Shown here in pieces: positions 11,658 to 20,215 of a DNA stretch of 20,862 nucleotides. Position 1 is the stretch's first letter. Every line of letters starts with the position of its first letter. Where the stretch lies: positions 1 to 20,862 of the forward strand of contig JAYMTA010001264.1 of NCBI GenBank assembly GCA_036897625.1, read 5' to 3'. The stretch is from Pelargonium cotyledonis (Eukaryota > Streptophyta > Magnoliopsida > Geraniales > Geraniaceae). The translations under genes were made by a program, and so were the position numbers. The notes below the pieces were generated by a model that was given only the letters and a program-made list of their open reading frames with translations, made no database searches and was not told the origin of the DNA.

Positions 11658-12117
11658 CCCGACAAATGGGTATTACTTGTTTAAACAACATCGAATCCCT
11701 GCGTTTTAACTTTCTTGGTCGGCACTTTATTCCAACAACCGTTAACTTACGGTAATTTTCCTGTTCGCAAACCTATAGCAAGTTTAGCAACTACATATTC
11801 TTCTATGTTATTTTGGTGCTACCAACCAGAACAGTCCTGAAAAATGGACTCAATATACTAGTAGTGTATAAGAACAAAAAGTTATATATGGGTTCATGCC
11901 AGCAGGTTTCATGAGCAGACAAGTTGTATAAAAGCAGAAACTTGAAGACCAACAACCCAAGCCCACAGAGTACATAGATAAAATCATAAAAACCCGTTCT
12001 GGGTTTACGGGTTCTTTAAATATCCTAATTGCTCAGGTCCAAAAACATACTTTATAATAGACACTAGACACTTTATTTGACTGTCTATATAACATATGCA
12101 CCTCAGTATCTCTAAAA

Positions 12118-12454
12118 GTAGAGCTGTCAATTCGGACCCGAACCCCAGCCAGCAATTTTTTGGGTGTGGTTCGCATAAAACAGACCTGATTAATCGAGTC
12201 AGACAAACCCGCACCTCTTGCAAATCAGCTTTTGGGTTGGTCTTTTAAACCTGAACAAAACCTGAAATGTAAGCTCTAATAGAATTTCAGGAAAATTGTA
12301 CCCTAAAGAGCATACAATTTACATGAAAAGTACAATCAATCATCACTTGCACAGCCTCCGCGATAAACACACCTTTTGAATCGGTTTTGGGTTAGGCCTT
12401 TACCCACCCGAGATAATAAGAAAAAACAGACCCAACACTAGAATTGACTGTTCA
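12118..12454. mobile_element. Probable hAT-like non-autonomous element, intergenic
   Basis: The left end reads tagagctgtcaattcgga. The right end read backwards is ctgaacagtcaattctag. The two share the core gtcaattc and most flanking positions. The body is rich in 'acccga/gggtt' words. A clear 8-base target duplication was not found, so the limits are uncertain. It lies about 250 bases downstream of the COX7a-like stop codon and could fall in its 3' UTR. Confidence 0.4.
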
Positions 12455-12707
12455 GGACATGACATATATGCAATCAGAGCTAGACAACTTCCAAAGATCA
12501 TATGAATTTATATATAATATATGTAACTACAAATAACTGGAAGGTTTCAAGGATCAAGCTGTAACAAAACTCAAAATCAGTATCTGAGTTTCAACTTCCC
12601 ATAGTAAAGAATCTTATTCCAAAACTAATTATTAGAGGTAGAAAATAGGTAAACAATCCATGTCGAAAAGCATTAACTCACGAATCCTCAAACCAGCAAA
12701 TGCCTCT
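12455..12707 (-). other. Probable 3' UTR of the COX7a-like gene
   Basis: AT-rich sequence directly downstream of the stop codon on the minus strand, with no open frame of note. No canonical AATAAA lies close to the stop, so the end of the transcript cannot be set. Plant poly(A) signals are loose. Confidence 0.35.
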
Positions 12708-13465
12708 TCATTCTTTCTTTCCAGTCCCGTGAGACATATCGTAGATTCCTGTCGCCTGGATATATACAGCCAATAACATAAGTGTAAGAGGCGTAATTTA
12801 GTCTAGAGTTGGCAATTCGTGTTGTAATTTGTAACACAACACAAACATAATACAAAACCAACATGCAAGCTAAAGGGTATGGATGTAAATTAATCCCAAG
12901 AACGTGTCAGGCGTGTTGGTTCTACCGTGAAGAATTGTTGGGTGGTGTTAGTGTCAATCATGTCGTGTCAACACAGCCCATTTAGTTACCGAGCTAAACT
13001 TGTCGTGTTAGATCGTGCCACTAGAGCTAGCAATTTGGACCCCACCCCGTGGGTACCCGACACTCGACCCTAACCTAACCCGATCAACGCGAAACCCCTA
13101 TAGGGTCAGATTAGAGTCAGGGTTCAACAACCCAAACCCGACCCTAACCTAAATTTGCCAGCTCTACGTGCACACACAGTTAACTTTCAACACGACAAGC
13201 ACGCATGAATTGCCAAGTCTACTTAAATCTATGCACAAACAACAAGAGTCAACTAAGAGTGCCTAGAAAACTTAGAAACAAAACAGAAACACAGAGGTAG
13301 ACTCACAATCAGATATATGGACGTAACAGTCAAACCAAGAGGAATGGCAACGGACGTGATCTTGTCATAAGGCCCTTTCAAGTAAGTGTATTTCTTGACG
13401 CTCTGAAAATACTTCTGCTTCTCAATGAGCTTCTCATATGGTCTGTATGGTGGTTCTGCCGGCAT
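12708..13465 (-). CDS. COX7a-like cytochrome c oxidase subunit (68 aa)
   Basis: Two coding exons, 13307-13465 (53 codons) and 12708-12755 (15 codons plus TGA), are joined across a GT-AG intron in phase 0. The protein starts MPAEPPYRPYEKLIEKQKYF, continues through LKGPYDKITSVAIPL and a hydrophobic segment (residues about 38-55), and ends GIYDMSHGTGKKE. From recall this matches the Arabidopsis At4g21105-type family annotated as cytochrome c oxidase subunit VIIa-like, which is also 68 residues. The expected site is the mitochondrial inner membrane, complex IV, with a single membrane helix. No cleavable presequence is evident, as expected for so small a subunit. The start ATG lies one base after a splice acceptor (TCAG|G-ATG), so there is a spliced leader exon upstream. 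The gene is complete, divergent from HDA9, and its intron 2 is mostly mobile-element sequence. Confidence 0.85.
12804..13221. mobile_element. hAT-like non-autonomous element in COX7a-like intron 2 (outer)
   Basis: The terminal inverted repeats are tagagttggcaattcgtg on the left and, read backwards, tagacttggcaattcatg on the right: 16 of 18 positions match. The element is 418 bases long, fills most of the 551-base intron, encodes nothing, and is interrupted by a second element at 13022-13166. A clean 8-base target duplication is not visible, which suggests age. The body is rich in 'cgtgtt/aacacg' words, typical of plant hAT-like miniature elements. Confidence 0.65.
13022..13166. mobile_element. 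Nested hAT-like MITE (inner, 145 bases)
   Basis: The left end is tagagctagcaattt and the right end read backwards is tagagctggcaaattt. The flanks are cgtgccac on the left and cgtgcaca on the right, an 8-base target duplication matching apart from one small indel. The body is 'gggt/accc'-rich and differs from its host element, so this is an insertion of one element into another and the younger of the two. Confidence 0.65.
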
Positions 13466-13758
13466 CCTGAATCACAAATAAACATTGAATATCATGAGCG
13501 CGACAATGTTTACATCCCCACAAACACGCTTTACAAAAATGCAAATCAGAATTGTCGTGTTTCCTGATAGAGTTGAAATCCTATTGCAGCTTTCAATAAT
13601 CTATTTAGTTACACAACAATTCAAGTTTACATGTAATTATCATTTACGATGGGATTAAATGCAAGAACCAACGGAATTTAGGCAAATAAAAAAAAAACTA
13701 TCATTGCAACAATCCAAGCATGTTAAACAATTAGACCAAACCGGGATAGTGATGGCTA

Positions 13759-13820
13759 AACACTACAGAATTATACGTTAATGTTTTCAAACACTACAGA
13801 ATTATACGTTAATGTTTTCA
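13759..13820. repeat. Exact 31-base tandem duplication in the COX7a-like leader intron
   Basis: 13759-13789 and 13790-13820 are identical and directly adjacent (unit begins aacactacag, ends gttttca). Exact identity in non-coding DNA points to a recent event or to an assembly or polymerase artefact. Confidence 0.9.
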
Positions 13821-14209
13821 CTCTCAGCAACATAAATGGTACTCACTGACGCATCAGGTTCAAAAAACAACGCAAATCAGAGACTAGTCCATAGATTCCG
13901 AGACTGAGTGGAAACAAAACTTTCAAAACTGTATAGAACTTTTCGATTAATTAGTGAATCATATACAAAATCAAACATGTCTACACCAAACTGCTGGACA
14001 CAAAATTTTCAAAAATGTACCGGACAGTATTTTCACTCCCAAAAACATCAAACACGAAATCAGTGACAGCAAAACTCTCCAAAAATCACATTATGATACG
14101 TTAACGAGACATGTTTTCACTCTCAGCAACATTAATCAGACGCATCAGGTTCAAAAAAAAACGCTAATCAAAGACTAATTATCCCTAGATTCTGAGGCTG
14201 AGAGAAGAA
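13801..14209. repeat. Diverged duplication inside the COX7a-like leader intron
   Basis: 13801-13914 and 14091-14209 align over about 115 bases. Shared stretches include gttttcactctcagcaacat, gacgcatcaggttcaaaaaa and agattc(c/t)gag(a/g)ctgag. The right copy ends beside the splice donor of the leader exon. Between the copies, three further degenerate units of the form 'caaaa.t.tc.aaaa' (near 13915, 13999 and 14070) suggest repeated slippage or duplication. Confidence 0.75.
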
Positions 14210-14214
14210 ATCAC

Positions 14215-14300
14215 CTGTTAGATGATCGATCAATGGCGCGTTTGGAGCGAACGAGATCGACGAAGACGATGGAGACGAGAGCGACGAGAGAGCGAAAAAT
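14215..14300 (-). other. Leader (non-coding) first exon of the COX7a-like gene
   Basis: On the minus strand a consensus donor CTAACAG|GTGATT ends an exon at 14215. The matching acceptor is at 13468-13467, one base before the start codon, giving an intron of 748 bases (13467-14214). The exon contains no ATG and is rich in TCGTCG/CTCTC, a common plant leader composition. The 5' limit is an estimate from a weak TATA-like TAATATAG on the minus strand near 14328-14336. Confidence 0.55.
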
Positions 14301-14490
14301 AGTAGTAACTGAGTGACGCGTGATGGCTATATTAGCGCGCTTCGGTAATCTTCTAGAATTAGCTAATCTAAACGGGTTTGATAACTCGGGTTACCCGAAT
14401 CATAATTTCCGGACCCAGTTTTCATACTTCCTACGGCGTCGTTTTGTTTGGATGTATAAAATCCCATTTTGTTGGGACTTAAAAGTCGAA
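14301..14490. promoter_or_regulatory. Shared bidirectional promoter of the COX7a-like gene and HDA9
   Basis: This spacer separates the leader exon of the minus-strand COX7a-like gene from the plus-strand HDA9 transcript. Visible elements are a weak TAATATAG on the minus side, GCGCGC (14335-14340), a heat-shock-element-like TTCTAGAA (14351-14358), an inverted repeat tcgggttacccga (14386-14398), the GC-rich block acggcgtcgtttt, and a plus-strand TATA box at 14455-14462. The limits depend on inferred start sites. Confidence 0.55.
14455..14462 (+). promoter_or_regulatory. Candidate TATA box of HDA9
   Basis: TATAAAAT lies 220 bases upstream of the HDA9 start codon, predicting transcription from about 14485-14495 and a leader of about 185 bases. 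Confidence 0.45.
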
Positions 14491-14601
14491 TTGGCTTAGC
14501 AATTTCCGTGGCGGGACGAAACAAACACCATCTGCCAAACAACCCCTTAAGCTCCGTATCTGCTCTACTCTGTCTTCGTCTTCGCTTCCCGAGCTCTAGC
14601 C

Positions 14602-14610
14602 ATGGCGTAA
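14602..14610 (+). other. Two-codon upstream ORF (Met-Ala-stop) in the HDA9 leader
   Basis: The sequence agcc-ATG-GCG-TAA places a start codon with C at -1 and -2, G at -3 and G at +4, a near-ideal plant context, followed after one codon by a stop. It is the only upstream ATG I find between the proposed transcript start and the HDA9 ATG, whose own context (gaaATGc) is weaker at +4. The gap from its stop to the main start is 64 bases, allowing only limited re-initiation. A dampening role is inference. Confidence 0.6.
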
Positions 14611-14674
14611 ATTTCACTTCCATAGCTACCAAATCTTCATCTTATCGTCCCTGTCTCCTCGTTTCCTCTTCGAA

Positions 14675-17600
14675 ATGCGTTCCAAGGACAAGATTTCCTA
14701 TTTCTATGACGGTATATTTTTTTTTCTCTTAGCTCCTCACTCACTTTTACTATAAAAAAAAAAAGAAATAAATCAATTTTTGATGTACCTGCAAATATTC
14801 AAAATCCTCGAGTTACTCCATTTTTGTATGAGAAGACAGAAATTGGAATGTAATTTTGTGTTTTGCCGATCTAACAGAAGATTTAGGGTTTATAGGTTTG
14901 TTAAAGTACGTGATAATTGCTCTTGAATTGAGCTGGCTATTTCTACGACGGTATAATTTTTCTCTGTGTTCCTCTCTCATATTCACTATAACTTTATCAA
15001 AAAAATTCTGCAACTCCTCGAATTTGTCCATATTTTCAGTAGAAAAATAATAATAGGAATATAGTTTTGTGTTTTGGGGGATCTGATATTGGATTTAAGG
15101 TTTGTAGCTTTTTTAAGTGTGCGACATTGGCTATTGAATTGAGCTAGGGTGTCTATTTATGTGTATATATATATGTGTTTTTGACATTTGTAATTGTGTG
15201 CAGGTGATGTTGGTAGCGTTTACTTTGGACCTAATCATCCAATGAAACCGCACCGGCTTTGTATGACTCACCATCTTGTCCTCTCCTATGAGCTCCATAA
15301 GAAGATGGAAATTTATGTTAGTCTCTAAATATTGGTATCTTCTGTGAGTTCATGTCGTCTTTTGGTTTTGATATTAAACCTTTATTCTTGTTGTGTCAAA
15401 TGCAGCGGCCTCACAAGGCTTATCCTGTTGAGCTGGCTCAGTTTCATTCAGCCGAGTATGTTGAATTTCTGCATCGCATAACACCTGACACTCAACACTT
15501 GTTTGCAAATGAATTGGCAAGATGTATGTCTTTGTTTCTGAAAGTTTGTTATTTTATAATTCTATTGTTGTTCTTCTTGATAGATCTTAGTATATGTTTT
15601 TAGGGGGAAAAGGCAAGATAGTTAGAAAAATGTGAAAACATATTGGCATATGGAGAAACATATTGGCATATGGAGAAAGAGAAGGAACTTAATTGGTTCA
15701 ATCTTCTTGCATCAAGGTCTGAAATTCTAATGGCGATGTCTGGGATGTGACAGTAATCTAATATATGTTGTAATTAATCTGGTTGTTTTATTGCCTTCTT
15801 TTGTATCGCTGAGGGTGGATGGAAGCTCTATCTCTTTTCGGTTGTCATAAACTGGTTGCCACGTGGTAGTAGTACTAATTCTAGATTTGAAGCTTATACT
15901 ATGTCAACCATGAAGGCGTGATATAATCTTTCTTATACGAGATTTTCCTATGGCGTGTGAGTGTGACTGCTTTTTCTGATCTATATTTGCTAGCTCTATT
16001 TGAGTAGTAGATTTCTGTCTTCTTCTTTTTGGGGTTACCATGCAAGTGCTAGTATGATTATACTAATGCAAGAAACCTAATTGAACCAGATCTTATGAGT
16101 CACATTAGAGTTTCATATGTTGTAATCTTTACTTATTCTTGTTTTCTTCCCCCAGATAACCTTGGAGAAGATTGCCCTGTCTTTGAGAATTTATTTGAAT
16201 TTTGTCAAATTTATGCTGGTGGAACAATAGGTATGATTTAATCAATGTATGATCTTTTTTAAATTGTATGTGTCTTAGCTTTTCGGGCATTAACTATTGT
16301 TTGAAATTTACTAACAGATGCTGCCCGCAGATTGAACAATAAACTTTGTGACATAGCTATAAATTGGGCTGGTGGACTACACCATGCCAAGAAATGTGAG
16401 GCGTCTGGGTTTTGTTATATCAATGACTTGGTTTTGGGTATCTTGGAGCTATTGAAATATCATGCTCGTGTGCTGTACATCGATATTGATGTGCATCATG
16501 GGGATGGAGTTGAAGAAGCCTTTTATTTCACTGACAGGTCTGCAAGCTTCTGTTTAGATTAACTTATACTTGTAGTGGGATAAAAAAAGCCTTTGAAAAT
16601 GTTTAATTTGGTTGAAAGTCAAACTTACCTGTTTTCCATAACTTTACTGTTTGAGTAATCAAGTGATAAGGCTGCTTCAACTTGTAGGCTTAGCAACATG
16701 TGAGCTGCTGCATCTAAGTATTTCGAACTAAAACAATTGATTCAGTTATCATTGACCAGAATTAGGAGGTTTTGGCTTCTGAATTCTAGTCTAAATAATA
16801 TGTTTCAAAAGCATGATCGTATGGTTGGATTCGTTTTCTCATTATACTCATGAATTCTTCGAGTTCTAATTCAGATGATGAAGTTCCACATGACAGGGTG
16901 ATGACTGTTAGCTTTCACAAATATGGTGATTTGTTCTTTCCTGGAACCGGGGATGTTAAGGTGATTACGTGCATCTTAGTTTTCTGATTGCCTTATATCA
17001 ATAGTTAAAATGATGTATAATTTGTTGGATTTATTTCCCATCTGAATTTATATTTCATTCAATTTTAAGTGCGTCTGCTCAGTTCCAACTTGTATACTTT
17101 TATGTTTTGGCTGAGGATATATGTACTAGCTCATAAAGGGTATTGCACTTATGTTTTTACTGAAATGAATGTTTAAGTGTTTATTTTTTTTTATTCTAAT
17201 GTTTGGACCATGGCTTTTCATATCACTTCTTGATACTTATTTTCTCTTGAATGCTTCACACACTTTTTGCTTATTCTCTTCTCTTCTCATTATTTTTCAT
17301 CGTATTTAGATTTATCAATTAATGCCATTCTTGTAACAAACTGAAAGTGGAGGGGTTTTAATTGATATAATTATATTGAAGGAAGTAGGAGAAAGAGAAG
17401 GAAAGTTCTATGCTATAAATGTCCCACTGAAGGATGGAATAGATGATGCTAGCTTCAATCGACTTTTTAAGACAGTAAGTTTTTTTTAATAAACATTTAT
17501 CTTTGAGCTGTCATTTGTGGCTTAGTAGTTTCAGGTATAAACTTTTGCTTGCAAATACATGGTTTTTTAGATTATTGCCAAGGTTGTTGAAATGTATCAA

Positions 17601-20215
17601 CCAGGCGCTATAGTCCTCCAATGTGGGGCAGATTCACTTGCTGGAGACCGCTTGGGCTGCTTCAATCTCTCAATTGATGGTGCATACATTGCAACCTTTT
17701 TATAACTGCTTTAATCATTTAAAAATAAGAGCATATTTCCATGCCTTTTCTTTTGTTGCAGATCTATTATTCTTGAGCTTGCTGGCAATAGCTTAACTTT
17801 GTTGATAATTTTATGTGTCTCCTAACTTTGTTGATAATTTTATGTGTCTCCATGCACAGGGCATGCTGAATGTGTCAAGTTTGTGAAGAAATTCAATTTG
17901 CCCTTGCTGGTATTTTCTTGCACAATCAAACGGTGTTGAAGTTCATTTTCCTCGAATATCAGAATTTAAATGAGGTTTTATAATTGCAGGTTACTGGAGG
18001 TGGGGGGTATACGAAAGAAAATGTGGCTCGATGTTGGACCGTTGAAACTGGAGCTCTTCTAGACACAGAACTTCCCAATGGTATGCAAAGCTAACCATGT
18101 TTCTTGCTTAACAGAACAGGTTGAAATGGACATATAGCTATCACACCAAGTTTAAGAAGAAATTGACTTCATCTTGGCACATTTCAAGAAATGTAATATT
18201 GAATAATATGTTTATAGGGATGAGAGAAAGTTCGGGCAACTATAATGTTATGCAATGAGTTTATTCGAAATATGCATATGCAAATATGACTAGTTAGCCT
18301 TCGATGACGAAGCATTTTAGTCTGACATGCTCTTTGGTGATGGACGCAATCTTCAGGTGTTCTGGAGTCTTAAGATTTTATTCAACTTAAATGTAAAAGT
18401 GTTACTCAACAATGAATTGCTTTCCCCCAATCAACTCCTTTCTCTCGACATTAATTGTGTCTGGTTTCTACTTTTTTCTTTTCAATTGTAGTGGTATTTT
18501 GTGTATCCTACATCTTGAAATTATAATTCGGCAAACAAGATAAATAAGGAATATAATACACCCTTAAAAGGATGTTAGGTTCATGAATATATTCATAGAC
18601 TAGTTGCATATAGTTGGTCTGGCTTCTTTATCTAAACTAACCTTCGCATTCCACGGCCTTCTTTTCTCGTACCTTTCTTCTTAATTTGTATAAGATTAAA
18701 TGTGTTTGTTCTACTTCATTCGGAACAACTTGATTTTCTTACAGAGATCCCAGAGAATGAGTATATTAAATATTTCGGCCCAGATTATTCATTGAAGATT
18801 CCTGGTGGACACATTGTAAGTTATTTCTCGAGAATATTAAATTTCCTTTCAGCTTTTCTTGAAATTCTATAATTATAATGCAATGAGCAACTTTGGTTAT
18901 ATTCATTAACATTGTTATGTTATAGTTTATGTTCCGGTATGTGTAAATTAAAACAAGATCCTTCCTTATTCATGGTCTCTGTTTTGATTGATTGAGCAGG
19001 AGAATTTAAACAGCAAATCATATCTAAGCACAATCAAGATGCAAGTCTTCGAAAATCTTCGGTCCATCCAACACGCTCCAGGTGTACAGATGCAGGAGGT
19101 GAGTACCTTTTCGCTTTTCCTGGTTGCATTCTATATCTGTGATTAGATTAGCTTCAGCTGTAGGTCAGTTGCCTTATCATCAGCTCTGACCCGAACATCA
19201 GCCTGGCATTGCTATATAATTCCAACTGACGGAAATTTATGCTTTTTGTCATATTCGGAGGAGCTTAGGGTTGTAGGTCTCTCACCTTATATAACTGGAA
19301 TTGGCTAGTAAATCGGCCTGACTTATCTTTTTCTCATTTTGAACTGAAAATTCTTGTGCCACGTCCTGATGATATATACATAAAGTTTATCATGTAGAAC
19401 AAAAATGAGGATGGGAATGGGATTCCCAATCCAAAGCTATTGTGTGACCAAAAAGTACTGACCCAATTATGAAAAATGGGAATATCATTGTCATTCTTAT
19501 TATGGATTCTGATTCTTGAGCAAAAGCTCTAATTCAAACACTACCATATATGTTCAAGGAACTAGTTTACTCACAGAAACTATACCTAGGAATGCGGGCC
19601 GAAGGCCAAAATGGGCCGGGTCAAAACACAATTATTTTTATCGGCTTACATTTCATCAGTCCTACCATGCCTCGCCACTTTATGGGAAAGGCTAGGTTCG
19701 ATAAAAAAGTTGCAACATATGAACGAGTGAGTTTATTTTACCCGGCCCGTTTGTGGCCTGCGGCCTGAATTGCCAGGTCTGTTTGAAACCATTTCAGATA
19801 TCGTAGTCATACACTCGTAGACGATCTCCTAGTCGAAGCTAACACAAGTAGCACATGATCACCTATAAGATTGGTCTGAAGTCTGAACAGCCCCATTAGA
19901 GTCTTGGGACATAGCAACTCAAAAACTATATCATGTATCTGCAGGTTCCACCAGACTTTTACATTCCTGATTTTGACGAAGATGAACAGAACCCCGATGA
20001 ACGCGTGGATCGTGAGTGAAATTTCCTAAAACCATCTTCATTATTTCACACGCATCTCTTAAAATTTTTGAACATGCTTTCAGTGCACGATGCTTTTGTT
20101 TATTTTGCTGTGGAATATTGTCTTTTCAGAAAACACCCAGGACAAGCAAATCCAGCGAGACGACGAGTACTTCGAAGGAGACAACGATAATGATCACAAT
20201 ATCGATAATGTGTGA
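14675..20215 (+). CDS. HDA9: Class I (RPD3/HDA1-type) histone deacetylase HDA9 (430 aa)
   Basis: A zinc-dependent lysine deacetylase that removes acetyl groups from histone tails in the nucleus. The first residues [20 protein letters not shown] match the HDA9 group rather than HDA6 or HDA19, and the length (430) is close to Arabidopsis HDA9 (426). All catalytic residues are present: His136-His137 in GGLHHAKK, the zinc ligands Asp172 and His174 in DIDVHHGDG and Asp261 in CGADSL, and Tyr300 in GGGGYT. The C-terminus is acidic ([12 protein letters not shown]). In Arabidopsis HDA9 works with POWERDRESS and HOS15 and affects flowering, senescence and seed dormancy; the same role here is inferred from orthology. 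It has 14 coding exons with phase kept throughout, and a complete frame. It is divergent from the COX7a-like gene across a short spacer. Confidence 0.96.
14699..15147 (+). repeat. Diverged tandem duplication of exon 1 end and intron 1 in HDA9
   Basis: Copy 1 (14699-14937) starts in exon 1 at tatttctatgacg|gtata. Copy 2 (14938-15147) starts with tatttctacgacg|gtata, so the last 13 exon bases and the splice donor are duplicated. The copies stay alignable along their length (shared ttttgtgttttg, gatct, gattta, gaattgagct), with many substitutions and indels; I judge about 70% identity by eye. They abut directly. Only the first donor yields HDA9, since reading past it meets a stop (TAA) within copy 1. 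Confidence 0.85.
15638..15677 (+). repeat. Exact 20-base tandem duplication in HDA9 intron 3
   Basis: 15638-15657 and 15658-15677 are identical and adjacent (unit acatattggcatatggagaa). Confidence 0.92.
17794..17851 (+). repeat. Exact 29-base tandem duplication beside the HDA9 exon 9 acceptor
   Basis: 17794-17822 and 17823-17851 are identical and adjacent. The second copy ends eight bases before exon 9 (17860), so the duplication repeats the region that would hold the branch point and part of the pyrimidine tract of intron 8. Confidence 0.92.
19586..19780. mobile_element. GC-rich inverted-repeat (hAT-like) MITE in HDA9 intron 12
   Basis: The left arm at 19595-19627 (gggccgaaggccaaaatggg and on) matches the reverse complement of 19732-19766 (ggccgcaggccacaaacggg and on) at about five of six positions. 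The right terminus read backwards is agacctggcaattcaggcc, the same 'tGGCAAtt' terminal style as the other elements here. The left terminus is more eroded. The element is about 195 bases, much richer in GC than the 846-base intron holding it, and non-coding. The target duplication is unclear. Confidence 0.6.

Larger units (their letters stand above)
9251..12117. other. Intergenic region between the ABCG and COX7a-like genes
   Basis: About 2.9 kb without a supportable gene. The short open frames have no recognisable protein content. It holds the distal ABCG promoter with ACGT-type motifs (9864-9869, 9998-10010, 10456-10465), an imperfect hairpin at 10598-10635 and a degenerate direct repeat at 11373-11657. 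Several patches have 'gagctcgaa' or 'acccgac' word composition of the kind left by decayed miniature DNA elements, but no paired ends were found. Confidence 0.6.
14675..20215 (+). other. HDA9: Exon map of HDA9 (14 coding exons)
   Basis: Coding exons: 14675-14711, 15204-15316, 15406-15523, 16156-16230, 16318-16537, 16897-16960, 17382-17474, 17571-17679, 17860-17909, 17990-18080, 18745-18815, 19000-19098, 19945-20011, 20130-20215. They total 1,293 bases, which is 430 codons plus TGA. All introns are GT-AG. The acceptor of exon 7 (attatattgaag|gaa) lacks a good pyrimidine tract and is the weakest. Exon 1 contributes only 12 codons plus one base. Confidence 0.92.

Noticed and set aside
12005-12223. 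72-codon minus-strand open frame
   Set aside because: It runs across the end of a candidate mobile element and has no recognisable content.
13954-14178. 74-codon plus-strand open frame in the COX7a-like leader intron
   Set aside because: It lies antisense within a repeat-derived intron and has no recognisable content.
14301-14490. Site II (TGGGCC/T) elements expected near nuclear genes for respiratory subunits
   Set aside because: I searched both strands of the spacer by eye and found none, so no such call is made.
14363-14632. 89-codon minus-strand open frame over the shared promoter
   Set aside because: No recognisable protein content. It is antisense to the HDA9 leader and promoter and fits neither gene.
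14469-14732. 87-codon plus-strand open frame overlapping the HDA9 start
   Set aside because: It opens with TTG, not ATG, and runs through the HDA9 leader and into intron 1 in another frame. The HDA9 frame starting at 14675 is clearly the coding one.
14813-15050. Overlapping open frames on both strands in HDA9 intron 1
   Set aside because: They fall in the duplicated intron segment, in frames that do not join HDA9, and have no homology.
19550-19768. 72-codon plus-strand open frame in HDA9 intron 12
   Set aside because: It is produced by the GC-rich miniature element and has no homology I can see. Splicing removes it.
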